Origin: UBA7662 sp036787895
GTDB lineage: Bacteria; Bacteroidota; Bacteroidia; UBA7662
Reading direction: 5' to 3'
DNA: 64,000 nt
Assembly: GCA_036787895.1 (NCBI GenBank)
Contig: DAIQOK010000001.1
Location: 248,001 to 312,000 of the forward strand
The position numbers and the translations under genes were made by a program. The notes beneath the pieces are model-generated. The model was given only the letters and a program-made list of their open reading frames with translations. It made no database searches and was not told the DNA's origin. Shown piece after piece: positions 32,601 to 40,826 of the stretch. How positions within the stretch are numbered: the stretch's first letter is position 1; every line of letters begins with the position of its first letter.

Positions 32601-35600
32601 AGAACTTTGGGTGGTATAAATCGAATTTTCAACCTGAACGACTGGCAACAGTTTAACCGTACTGCTACGGCAGAAAGAGATGAAAGCTCGCGTTTTGACA
32701 CGCTTAGCAGCCTTCCTTTCGATTTGCTCACGGGTATACCCAACCCTGCTTTGGCCCAAATTACCAGCAGAAATTCCCGAACCGGACCCTTTTTGCAGTA
32801 TTCCGCCAAAGACATACTCCAAAATCCCAGACCAGCAACGGGTGCCGATATTGGAGCACATCACCTGGGCGTGACCAGTGCCATCGATCTGGCTCCTCCG
32901 GCAGTGGACAGCAGTTGGGTAAATGGCAGCTTGTGGCCCTGTCAAAATGGTCCGATTACCTTTTTTGTCCGATTTAGAGACAAAAGCGGCACCGATTCGG
33001 TGTTTATGAGCCAACAAAACAACAACCAATCCCCGCTGCTCACCCCAATGACCCGTCTAGCCACTGTCGGCGAATTCAGCACCTGGTCTACAACCCTTAA
33101 CCTGGTGCTTAGTGGCGGTAAATTGGTCACCCAATTTTATGCGAAAGATGTACATGGTATAGTGAGTAATTATTTTGCCGGTCCGGCAGTTGATTTAAAC
33201 GGGGCTTTCCTGCAACTTCGATCAGATACCCTCATAGGCTTGGGCGATAGCTTGCGTCTGATTCCACGCATCAACCTTAAAAATAGCCTGGTGATTTCCG
33301 AAGTCACCAATGTAGTACAGGACGATGGGGTGATTTATCCGACCTTCCCGGCAGGCGCCAACCGGGGTGCTTTTAAAGTTTCCAATCTATCGTCGGATAC
33401 ACTCGCAATTGCAGGCATGAAACTGGATATTTATGCCAACGAAGTGCTGGTCACGACTTTTACCTTCCCGCCGACAGCACGCATACTCCCCCATGGCTGG
33501 GTTTGGGTGATGCTTTCCGACAATGCCTCATTGACCTTACCCGAAGGTTATTTTCCTCACTTCTATGCCACTTATTTTTTCACCCATGCCTGGTACCGGC
33601 TCGGCTTGGTGCTGAAAGACCCCAACAACCAACTTTTGGATGTCATGGGATTTCAGGGCACTTCGCCTGCCAATGTTTTTCCTGCCTCTGCCCAGATAAG
33701 TCCTGAAGCGTGGTCGGGTAATATCGTTTTGCCCGGTGGCGTAAATGGCTTACGCCTGAAGGCCGGAGATATCAACCATGCCAACGGCTGGTCGCCGCAC
33801 AACCTCTTTTATGCGGCCAATTTATTAGGTAATGCACCTGAACTTCTTCCCCAGGAATATGCGCCTGTACAATGGACCTCCAATCCTGTTTATAGCGGAA
33901 GTTTTAATCCATTTGTACCAGTCTCTCCCGGCACCTATACTTTAGTAGCCGCTAAACAAGGGAGCCAGTGTACTCTTCAAGATACTGTGGTAATCCAGGT
34001 TTCCGGAAACGGGACAGCCGACATAAGCCGGCCGGCCCTCAGTTTACCGGTATTCAGTCCCGGCTTTAACGACCCTTGTTTCAACGGCGCCAAAAGTGTG
34101 TTTGTGACTGCCGTTGATCATATTTCCGGTTCAGGCGTTCAGTCGGTTCGGCTCATTGTAAAAGATGTTTTCGGAAGAACAAGCAGTTTCGGAGGTACGC
34201 GCATCAGTGGCAACAGTTATAACGGCCAATACCGCATCACATTGGCTGTTTTCACTGTAAAGTCGGCACTCGCAGTGGTAGCTACAGATTCAAGTGGTAA
34301 CCGCAGCGATACCCTGCATCTGGGCAGTTTTAACCCCTTTGCACTCGACATCGATGCTGGCCCTTGGCAGGCGGTACAACTTGGCGATAGTGTGCGCCTG
34401 GGTAGCCGCTACAACATGGCTTCTTACCGCGGTTTGGAAATCACGGAGCTGGTGTACAATTACAATGCAGCCGGTGGTACCCAAAACAATCTTCCTGCAG
34501 GATTTCCTGCCTTATCCGCAACGACAGATGTGATTGAAATTTCCAATTTGAGGAAAGACACCATCTATGCTTCCGGACTGAGACTAAATATTGTTGTTGG
34601 TAGCAGCAGCTATGCCAAAAACTTGCCCGATTTTTTGCTTTTGCCCGGTAAAACGCTGCATATTTTCACCCAAGCCGGTTTGGACAGGCCAGATTTGAAT
34701 TGGTATTTTATGGGATTGTCGACCGACCTTATTCAGGCGAACACCACAGCTGGCGCTATTATTTTATCGGATTATTCGCGGGCCGATTCCCTCCTAACTG
34801 TACTCCCGCTTAATGGTTACACCTTTAACCAAGCATTGAATGCGCCATGGACAGGTCCTGGTCTGACCACTTCAGGTGTACAGTCGGGTTACAGTAGAAG
34901 TGTTTTAGCACCCAACCAGGCTTCGGCCTGGGTGACATCAAACAGCTTAGGCGGCACCCAATTGAATGCCGCACCAACCGGTATGCGTTTTCCGGCACCC
35001 ATCAGCTGGCGCAACAGCACTGGCAGTGTGGTTGGAAGCGGCGACAGCGTAAATGTCTTGTTGTCGCAAAATGGATTTATGTATGTAGAAATTAATGATT
35101 CAGGCTGTATAAAAAGAGATTCTGTGGCCGTGATTGTGCAGGGTGGTCAACCCGGACCTGATCTGGCGGTACTCACCATAATCCAGCCTGCTCCGGGTTC
35201 GGTATTAACGCCTATGGGGGATTCCATTCGCTTTCGCATCGGCAATCAGGGAAATCTGCCTGCCGGGATTTTTACGGTACGTGCCCGATTGAACGGCACG
35301 CTACTACAATCGGTTCAAATGTCGCATTTGCTTTTAGCCGGCCAGGGAATGGATGTTATGCTCGACAGCTTAGTTGTTCCCCTCCAAGGCGGTGCACAAC
35401 AAATCTGTATTATCGTGGATCAGTTAAACGACCCGCTGCGCAGCAACGACAGCGTTTGTTTTAATTACAGTAGTAATGTGAGCCTTCAGGAAGTAGCGAA
35501 GGACCAGTCCCAGCTCAGAATTTACCCTAATCCGGCCCATGACCTGGTTTGGATCAAAAGTAACTATCAGGCCATGACCGGGCTGGAAGTCTACGATCTA

Positions 35601-35759
35601 CAGGGCAAACTACTGCAGCAATTGCAGTTCCCTGTGGCTGTTATGGAGCACCAACACCAGCTTTCGGCATTGCCAGCCGGACTTTATCTGCTTATCGTAA
35701 AACATACAGCTGGCAGGAGTCGTGAATTGCTGCTTATCGACCGCCATGCCCGCTGGTAA
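29625..35759 (+). CDS. Giant T9SS-secreted beta-helix/lamin-tail surface protein
   Basis: About 2044 residues from ATG 29625, where a clean signal peptide begins (MKLLITFLWCLSCWSSSLAQ); the upstream ATG at 29574 adds unlikely residues. Two regions of parallel beta-helix/pectin-lyase-like repeats (about 50-460 and 690-1080, rich in NNxF and IxxN strands) are followed by two copies of a roughly 380-residue module. Each copy holds a disulphide-containing sandwich, then a lamin-tail-like domain (LVISEVTNVV near 1222, GLEITELVYNY near 1603). A CARDB-like domain and a type A T9SS tail (RIYPNPAHDLVWIKS, GLYLLIVKH) end it. Probably a cell-surface or secreted adhesin or structural protein; no enzyme motif seen. 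Confidence 0.9.
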   Translation: MKLLITFLWCLSCWSSSLAQGNAGYRTTTNPIPFSPTNPVAAGTYIVGTAPADYPSLLSAIADLRLRGIAGPVVLALKNGDYSGPHIIDSVFGLNGQSTLTIRSLNGNPNQVRIVTNGSSANLLLSGIKGVIIKQLGFIGFGSGSANSRLELNNVDSSIVDSCIFFNTNQQPANIGFGSVLINGGNQLQISNNDFRSGKYQIQVNTTIAPRLSTTKLVIRDNLFLNPIECVTLIHNTDSIVFNKNRITIDSSLISNNSSAPLVIVNSGIKVYVEQNSFYSMAPRKSMTRISSSGNLETKVVNNSVSCRLEQSFPVFEFLINNPLSGLVDLNHNSISVNYVSGISYRQPVTFGGGQQPVRFLIRNNAFKLGGEMTQAAMYRFQSPAYLDSAFLSNNLYESPSTKVADTAIHSGQPLTLAQLQAMGKEQNSRISQTGFASFTDLRPINLNMVNRGLPGTGVLVDLNNIVRDSLPDIGAFEYPVFGGPEVRANGLLDNDSLKNRSFTATIDAIGTLSTNLLYYRKQGDTAWITNPGVALGGNLYAYTIDYARFPSAYQMNDTIYYYIVATGTNGVGSWPLGNTPSNFNAAAHYKHKDILTGQVRIGSCANAHYTLAQLPAILNTLMLADTAYLYFCDPVINLSTPLAIYLSKVQDTLASLYFRPADNMTVEFRSSSPNIAKLISLDGPRNIHLDGDGRIRMVSTQSNIQQLAIGEGVGIAASHISVRGVIFRHTSSISDNTSAAVGCYGDNRVSNLLIEDNDIFGHRIGIHIGAYFHLVDNITIRNNFIGSQQGLSGAWNSGIAVYGCRAVVVERNTLKNLISASSIGLAAIDVGGNAVGETVIRDNTLDNIREMGIYSVIGIRLYYGAALVHGNYVRGLYAARGTVTGIFAESSQQQIRHVGIFNNTIILQDTLTGSPGSRVLSTAIMFTGGSSESFIHNNIFANFTKSTKTPDSTLSSFYQYTSGYSPPEPIRWNINNNVYLTDSATNANVMIRTLGGINRIFNLNDWQQFNRTATAERDESSRFDTLSSLPFDLLTGIPNPALAQITSRNSRTGPFLQYSAKDILQNPRPATGADIGAHHLGVTSAIDLAPPAVDSSWVNGSLWPCQNGPITFFVRFRDKSGTDSVFMSQQNNNQSPLLTPMTRLATVGEFSTWSTTLNLVLSGGKLVTQFYAKDVHGIVSNYFAGPAVDLNGAFLQLRSDTLIGLGDSLRLIPRINLKNSLVISEVTNVVQDDGVIYPTFPAGANRGAFKVSNLSSDTLAIAGMKLDIYANEVLVTTFTFPPTARILPHGWVWVMLSDNASLTLPEGYFPHFYATYFFTHAWYRLGLVLKDPNNQLLDVMGFQGTSPANVFPASAQISPEAWSGNIVLPGGVNGLRLKAGDINHANGWSPHNLFYAANLLGNAPELLPQEYAPVQWTSNPVYSGSFNPFVPVSPGTYTLVAAKQGSQCTLQDTVVIQVSGNGTADISRPALSLPVFSPGFNDPCFNGAKSVFVTAVDHISGSGVQSVRLIVKDVFGRTSSFGGTRISGNSYNGQYRITLAVFTVKSALAVVATDSSGNRSDTLHLGSFNPFALDIDAGPWQAVQLGDSVRLGSRYNMASYRGLEITELVYNYNAAGGTQNNLPAGFPALSATTDVIEISNLRKDTIYASGLRLNIVVGSSSYAKNLPDFLLLPGKTLHIFTQAGLDRPDLNWYFMGLSTDLIQANTTAGAIILSDYSRADSLLTVLPLNGYTFNQALNAPWTGPGLTTSGVQSGYSRSVLAPNQASAWVTSNSLGGTQLNAAPTGMRFPAPISWRNSTGSVVGSGDSVNVLLSQNGFMYVEINDSGCIKRDSVAVIVQGGQPGPDLAVLTIIQPAPGSVLTPMGDSIRFRIGNQGNLPAGIFTVRARLNGTLLQSVQMSHLLLAGQGMDVMLDSLVVPLQGGAQQICIIVDQLNDPLRSNDSVCFNYSSNVSLQEVAKDQSQLRIYPNPAHDLVWIKSNYQAMTGLEVYDLQGKLLQQLQFPVAVMEHQHQLSALPAGLYLLIVKHTAGRSRELLLIDRHARW

Positions 35760-35831
35760 AGCAACACCCGCCTTACAGCAGACCTAAGTGATTTATTAAT
35801 GCAACGCTGATTTTCTCCAGCCCCAACCACC

Positions 35832-35871
35832 GCCCTGCAATCAGATTAGCCGACTGCGGGGCTTTTAATTT
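35832..35871 (+). terminator. Intrinsic terminator after the giant surface protein
   Basis: GCCCTGCA pairs with TGCGGGGC (one G-T pair) across a 15-nt loop and is followed by TTTTAATTT. It lies 72 nt after the stop. Confidence 0.65.
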
Positions 35872-36115
35872 GTATGTTATTCAAAATGAAAGAGTTGCTC
35901 TCACCTGCTGACAAAACACAGGATAGAAAGTTGTTGACACAGCCGCAACTTTTTTCAATTTATACACATTGGGTTGGCAGATTGCAGTTTAGCCCGTATT
36001 ATGCATTTCTTTTGTCGCGAAATGTAAAGTGGTGCAAAGCATAACAGCCACTTAACAGGGAAGTGATAAAGAAGAAGTTTTTTTGCACTAAACTGAAATG
36101 AAAACTAGATAGAAT
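35872..36115. other. Intergenic region upstream of the 1287-residue protein
   Basis: No ORF, tRNA or riboswitch pattern seen. A weak hairpin (AAAGTTG with CAACTTT, near 35927-35953, followed by T residues) and a sequence like TTCTTTTG are present, but I cannot place a convincing promoter. Composition is AT-rich. Confidence 0.4.
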
Positions 36116-39100
36116 ATGAAGCATCATTATTTGAAAAGACAAATTGTACTAGCTACATTGACAATTTGTTTGTTTGTATTTCGTACCCAAGCTCAAACTT
36201 ACTTTGATTTGAGCACAGGGAATTACACTGAAAATTTTTCTGACATTGCCAATACTACCAATTGGCCTAATGGTTTTAACGGTTCTAGCTCAACGGAATG
36301 GCGGGGCTTAGCTGCTGGTGGGTCTGCGACAATTCCAGATGCAACAAGAATTACAACTTCAACTACCTCTTTTGTTACTTCCTCGACTGGTGGAGTACAA
36401 AGAGGATCGGAAAATATACAACTTTTAAGTACTGGAGCAACAGATAACACATCATCAAGTGCAATTGATTTATTCTTAAAATTTACAGGAAGAAACGCGG
36501 ATAGTTTGAAGATGGATTTGGCCTGTGTCTTCAACAGTACAGGTAACCGTGTAAGTTCTCTAAAAGTTTATTACAGCACTAACAATGGTACTTCATTTAC
36601 CGAAATAAGTGGCGGTGGATTACCATATTCGGCAACAAACAACGTTGCTGGAAGTCAAGCCGTTGCTGTAAAACTACCTGCAGCATTAAACAATGTGGAT
36701 TCTGTTCGCCTTCGCTTTTACTACCACAACGGTAGCGGAGGATCAACAGGAAGTAGGCCGAAGATATCAATAGATAATATTGAAGTGAGCACTGTTGCTG
36801 GTAACACCCCTACACTTAATATATCACCAACTTCGAACAATTTTGGCACTGTAACAGTTGGAAGTCCTTCTGCCGGTGTTTCATTCAGCATTAATGGTAG
36901 CGCTTTAACAGGTGCACCTGGAAATATCACCATTACACGCCCGAACAGCGATTTTCAAGTTTCATTAAATAACAGTGCGTGGAGTGCAAGTGTAGATATC
37001 CCTTACAGTGCAGCCACCTTAGACAGCACTGGTTTTTATGTGCGTTTTGATCCACAAAGTGCCGGTGCTAAAAGTGGCAATTTGTCTATTTCAGGTGGTG
37101 GTGTAAGCAGTCCCCCGACCATCAGCTTAAGTGGCACGGGAGCAACTTCTTCCACCGCTTCCAATGTCATCATCGCCGCCGGTTTTACCGAACCTGAGAA
37201 CATCGCCTATAGCACTTTCCAAGCTGCCGACATCACCGATGCCAATTCTATTGAAGTAGCTCGTTTTACACTGCAGGATGGCGGAAACAGTTTGAACGAT
37301 GGTGATGCTTTGGCCACCACACTCACGGCCATCACTTTTAATGTGACCAACCATGCAAATTTGCGCCGTATCGCACTCTACGACGGAACTACCGAATTGG
37401 GCGAAGTGGCTGCCGGTGCAACCGCGGCTTTCAGTGGTTTAACCGCTGCCGCTGCCGATAATGGCTCCAAAAACTTGTCGATACGTGTAACCTTCGCCGC
37501 TTCGGTAACCGACCGCGCACAATTTTCCTTCACTGTGGCCAGCGTCACCGCCGATGCTGCCGGTTCTCTCTTTGCTGCTGCCGATGGTGGCGCTGCCGCC
37601 TCTTCTACCACAGGCGACCGGAATAAAATTCAGGTAACTGCTACGGCTTTTGCTTTTGTTCAACAGCCTTCTAATGCCAGTTCGGGCAATAATATGACAC
37701 CCGCTGTCACCGTAAGTGCCAACGACGCCCTCGGCAATCGTGACCTCGATTTCACTGGTAACGTTCAAATCACCTCTACAGGAACCTTAACCGGTACACC
37801 CGTGGTACAAGCCGCTGTTTCAGGCTTGGCTACCTTCAGTGCGCTGGTACATACAGGTACCGGCACCGGCTTAAAACTTACCGCCGCTCGTAATCCAGAA
37901 GCAGACCGGACTGTAGAAAGTAACACTTTCGACTTGGTTCAATTGCCTGCAGCCGGCGAAATTGTGATTAATCAATTTTCACAAGACTACAATGGCGCCA
38001 GTGATGAATATGTTGAATTGGTGAATAAAACCAATAAAACTTTTGATCTCAGTCTGCTTAAACTTTCTTATCAAGCAGCTTCCGGTAGTGCTGGAGGTGC
38101 AGGTGGTAATTTGAGTGGTACCTTAGCGCCCTACAGTTTCTGGTTGCTTTCGCCTAATGCAAGCATTACGGTTGGTTTAACCAATGGTCTAGCCCGGGAT
38201 GGTTCTTTTACTGCAGGTTTTGCAGCTGGATCCGGTCAAATTGCCTTACAAATCATTGCTGATAATACGATTATTGATGCTGTAGGTTATGGTACAATTA
38301 CCGGAGGAACTTTCACAGAAGGTGGAAATAGTGCAGCAATGACAAGTCCACCAGCAGATGGTGGAGGCAAAAGAACCACTGATGGTGTAGATACAGATAA
38401 TAACAGCAACGACTTCAGCACCGTAACCAACGCAAACATCTACCTACGCAACTCCAGCAGCCGTTTAGCCGTAACTGGTGCTAGCATTGCTGCGGGTACC
38501 TATACCGATTTGGTAGTTACAGGTAATGCTTCATTGAGTGGTGCTGTTAATTTGAATAACCGTTTAGAATTGGTTAGTGGGGCATTAACTACCAATGGTC
38601 ATTTAACCATCACCTCAACTGCAGCCAACGATGCTGTCAATGTATTAGGTGGAACCAATGCCTCATTGGTTGGCAACGTAACCGTACAGCGCTTCCTGCC
38701 CTGGTCTTCGGCCAACAACAACGGTTTCCGTTTTGTGAGCCATCCTTTACGCAGCAATCCGCAGTTGAGTGCAATCACCAATTTGCCGGCAGCTGCCAAT
38801 ACGGTTATTGGTTACGATGAAGACCTGAATACTACCCAAGGTGGTTATATTGTTCTCAACGACCGCAGCGTGACTTTGGGTCAGGCGAAAAGCATAGGTG
38901 TTTGGACCAATGCAGCCAATACCCTGAGTTTCACCGGTGAATTACAATTAGACGCCATAGCCTCGGTGGCTGTAGATTTCGCCGGCACGTCTACCGGCTG
39001 GAACTTTATGGGTAATCCTTTCCCCAATGCCCTCGATTGGGATGAAGTGACCAAAAGCAGCACCGTCAATAATGCGACCTATGTGTGGATCAAAGACAAC

Positions 39101-39979
39101 CTCGCTTTAGGTGGTGGCAGCTGGGGTACCTATATAAACGGTACTGCTGCCAATGGTGGCAGTCGTTATTTGGCTCCCGGCCAAGGTTTTGTGGTCAAGG
39201 CTACCGGCACATCTCCTGCACCTAGCCTGGGTTTCCCCACAGCCTCACGGGTGAGCAGTCAGTCGCCTACCTACAATGTAACGGCTACTCTGCCCGATGA
39301 GCTCCGTTTGCGCGTTAATCGCTGGGACAATGGCACTCGTTTCGAAACTGTTGTCAAATTCGCACAAGACGCCACAACCGATTTTGACCCCCTCTACGAT
39401 GCCGAATTGATGAGCGACGGTCGCACCCACACCCCCGATTTGTATACAATCGATGCTAATGGTGGTAAATACACCATTCAAACCTTGCCAATGCCGAGCG
39501 GCGAACACGAGCTTTTGCCTTTGCAACTGGAAACTTTTGGTGCGGGCAGTTTCAGCTTTGATGTTGATTTGTCGAAGCTGAGAGCAGTCGGCAAAGTCGA
39601 GCTCGAAGACACCAAACTCAATCGTTTCATCACCCTGGTGAATAATAGTCAGGTTGTTTTCACTACCGATACGAACGATGCTATTGGTCGTTTTGTACTT
39701 CATTTTAACAGGGCAGACCGTACCCACAGCACCGTATCAGTAGGCGAGAACGTATTCAACCAGGTGAATGTATACAGTTTCGAAAACGAAATATTTGTAC
39801 GTGGTTTGGAGCGCGCAGATCAGCTCCGCATACTCGACCTGAGCGGTCGTGTTGTCTTCGAACTGGCTCAACCTGATTTTACAGTCGGAACCATACGTCC
39901 GCATTTGGCCGCCGGCACTTATTTGGTGAATTTAACCAAAAATGGTGCGGTTAAAACAGTCAAAGTCGTATTACAATAA
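36116..39979 (+). CDS. Large secreted multi-domain protein with T9SS-like tail
   Basis: 1287 residues with a signal peptide (MKHHYLKRQIVLATLTICLF...TQAQ). In order: a sandwich of the choice-of-anchor type (about 27-225); an immunoglobulin-like segment with ISPTSNNFGTVTVGSPSAG; Ser/Ala/Thr-rich filler around a beta-domain (about 345-610); and a lamin-tail-like domain (EIVINQFSQDYNGASDEYVE, about 617-760). A C-terminal half with WNFMGNPFPNALDWDEV and HELLPLQLETFGAGSFSFDV, typical of T9SS surface proteins, follows. The end (VNVYSFENEIFVRGL, LRILDLSGRVVFEL, GTYLVNLTKNGAVKTVKVVLQ) fits a T9SS sorting domain. Composition varies along the gene, suggesting module shuffling. The PIDGG peptide gene follows 24 nt later. 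Confidence 0.88.
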   Translation: MKHHYLKRQIVLATLTICLFVFRTQAQTYFDLSTGNYTENFSDIANTTNWPNGFNGSSSTEWRGLAAGGSATIPDATRITTSTTSFVTSSTGGVQRGSENIQLLSTGATDNTSSSAIDLFLKFTGRNADSLKMDLACVFNSTGNRVSSLKVYYSTNNGTSFTEISGGGLPYSATNNVAGSQAVAVKLPAALNNVDSVRLRFYYHNGSGGSTGSRPKISIDNIEVSTVAGNTPTLNISPTSNNFGTVTVGSPSAGVSFSINGSALTGAPGNITITRPNSDFQVSLNNSAWSASVDIPYSAATLDSTGFYVRFDPQSAGAKSGNLSISGGGVSSPPTISLSGTGATSSTASNVIIAAGFTEPENIAYSTFQAADITDANSIEVARFTLQDGGNSLNDGDALATTLTAITFNVTNHANLRRIALYDGTTELGEVAAGATAAFSGLTAAAADNGSKNLSIRVTFAASVTDRAQFSFTVASVTADAAGSLFAAADGGAAASSTTGDRNKIQVTATAFAFVQQPSNASSGNNMTPAVTVSANDALGNRDLDFTGNVQITSTGTLTGTPVVQAAVSGLATFSALVHTGTGTGLKLTAARNPEADRTVESNTFDLVQLPAAGEIVINQFSQDYNGASDEYVELVNKTNKTFDLSLLKLSYQAASGSAGGAGGNLSGTLAPYSFWLLSPNASITVGLTNGLARDGSFTAGFAAGSGQIALQIIADNTIIDAVGYGTITGGTFTEGGNSAAMTSPPADGGGKRTTDGVDTDNNSNDFSTVTNANIYLRNSSSRLAVTGASIAAGTYTDLVVTGNASLSGAVNLNNRLELVSGALTTNGHLTITSTAANDAVNVLGGTNASLVGNVTVQRFLPWSSANNNGFRFVSHPLRSNPQLSAITNLPAAANTVIGYDEDLNTTQGGYIVLNDRSVTLGQAKSIGVWTNAANTLSFTGELQLDAIASVAVDFAGTSTGWNFMGNPFPNALDWDEVTKSSTVNNATYVWIKDNLALGGGSWGTYINGTAANGGSRYLAPGQGFVVKATGTSPAPSLGFPTASRVSSQSPTYNVTATLPDELRLRVNRWDNGTRFETVVKFAQDATTDFDPLYDAELMSDGRTHTPDLYTIDANGGKYTIQTLPMPSGEHELLPLQLETFGAGSFSFDVDLSKLRAVGKVELEDTKLNRFITLVNNSQVVFTTDTNDAIGRFVLHFNRADRTHSTVSVGENVFNQVNVYSFENEIFVRGLERADQLRILDLSGRVVFELAQPDFTVGTIRPHLAAGTYLVNLTKNGAVKTVKVVLQ

Positions 39980-40003
39980 GCTTCAACTTCTGAAATTACA
40001 ATC

Positions 40004-40195
40004 ATGAAAAATATACATCTCCTTCGTTTCGCCCTTATAATCGGCTTATTGTTCTTTGCGCAGGCAACCATGGCACAATTACCTCCAGATCCACCTGCTG
40101 AGCCTGTGCCTATCGATGGCGGGCTTAGTCTCCTCCTTGCTGCCGGTGCTGCACTTGGCGGTAAAAAAGTCTGGGATGCCAGAAAACAGAAATAA
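40004..40195 (+). CDS. Short secreted peptide with PIDGG C-terminal sorting-like region, copy 1
   Basis: 63 residues. Signal peptide 1-24 (ending ATMA), then a mature part of only about 39 residues: a Pro-rich spacer (QLPPDPPAEPV), the motif PIDGG, a hydrophobic stretch (LSLLLAAGAALGG) and a basic end (KKVWDARKQK). The motif-hydrophobic-basic order is that of CTERM protein-sorting tags; from memory, NCBI names such Bacteroidota tails PID-CTERM. No processing enzyme is visible here. It follows the T9SS protein by 24 nt and is closed by a strong terminator, so the two are co-transcribed. Confidence 0.8.
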   Translation: MKNIHLLRFALIIGLLFFAQATMAQLPPDPPAEPVPIDGGLSLLLAAGAALGGKKVWDARKQK

Positions 40196-40215
40196 AAACC
40201 GACAAATAAACCCAC

Positions 40216-40242
40216 GGCCCTCTTCGGAGGGCCTTTTTTTTT
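40216..40242 (+). terminator. Intrinsic terminator of the surface protein/PIDGG peptide unit
   Basis: GGCCCTC-TTCG-GAGGGCC, a perfect 7-bp stem with a stable UUCG tetraloop, followed by nine T residues. Confidence 0.95.
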
Positions 40243-40485
40243 GGAATACCCGGGTAGCAGTTGGTATTTAGTGTATAGCGGGATTTTTTGGGTTTAAGCT
40301 GTTATCGAGCTAAATGTAGACTTGGCTGCGCCTTGATTTTAGCTGCGCACTTGAACTAATTGAACGCTGAGGAATTGGGGTCAATAAAGACGTTGCCCCC
40401 ATCGATGAGCCCAGGGCAAATAAATACCTCAAAACCCTCTTTAATCAGCCGCCGCACCATGGCCAAAAACCCGTATTTTAGCGGC

Positions 40486-40695
40486 ATGAATCGCTTGGCA
40501 TTTTTTACGGCAGTCCTTATGCTGGGCTGTTTTTTCATTTTCCCTTACACAAGTCAGGCTCAAGGTAGTGGACCGCCTCCACCGCCTCAGCCGTCACCGG
40601 CTGTTCCAATCGATGGTGGCTTAGGCTTATTGGTTGCGGCTGGTGCTGCACTGGGCGCCAAAAAGGTCTTTCAACAAAATCGTCGTACTTCTTAA
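40486..40695 (+). CDS. Short secreted peptide with PIDGG C-terminal sorting-like region, copy 2
   Basis: 69 residues from ATG 40486: signal peptide (MNRLAFFTAVLMLGCFFIFP...SQAQ), a Gly/Pro spacer (GSGPPPPPQPSPAV), PIDGG, the hydrophobic LGLLVAAGAALGA and the basic KKVFQQNRRTS. Over 20 residues from PIDGG to KKV it is nearly identical to the copy at 40004, so the two are paralogues. Alternative starts at 40459 or 40360 would put non-signal residues in front. No promoter was assigned (TATTTTAG at 40474 is a one-mismatch -7). Its stop codon lies within the hairpin at 40689. Confidence 0.75.
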   Translation: MNRLAFFTAVLMLGCFFIFPYTSQAQGSGPPPPPQPSPAVPIDGGLGLLVAAGAALGAKKVFQQNRRTS

Positions 40696-40735
40696 AACAA
40701 AAAAACCTCCTCTGGAGTTTTTTTTGTTTTAAGAA
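40689..40735. terminator. Long bidirectional terminator hairpin
   Basis: A 22-bp arm starting TTCTTAAAACAAAA pairs with its inverted copy ending GTTTTAAGAA with one mismatch, around a TCT loop. A and T runs flank the GC-rich tip on both strands, so it can stop transcription from the PIDGG peptide gene and from the convergent lipoprotein gene. Confidence 0.85.
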
Positions 40736-40826
40736 GCGACTCAAACTACTGCAGCATAGTTTGAATCCCCATGAATTTTAAGTTGGGTCGGTCCACAGCC
40801 TTGATTAACAAAAAGTGTCGCTTGCT

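Noticed and set aside
29574..35759. CRISPR-like or tandem DNA repeats in the giant surface gene
   Set aside because: The repetition is at the level of protein modules; no regularly spaced identical DNA repeats were found.
35927..35955. Hairpin followed by T residues upstream of the 1287-residue protein
   Set aside because: The stem is only 7 AT-rich pairs, and a better terminator lies just upstream at 35832.
37127..37768. Minus-strand frames within the Ala/Ser/Thr-rich part of the 1287-residue protein
   Set aside because: They arise from the biased GCC/ACC codons of the real gene on the other strand.
40356..40538. Minus-strand frame ending in GLIDGGNVF upstream of the second PIDGG peptide
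   Set aside because: There is no hydrophobic segment after the motif and no signal peptide; it does not read as a third peptide gene, so it is listed only as a weak observation.
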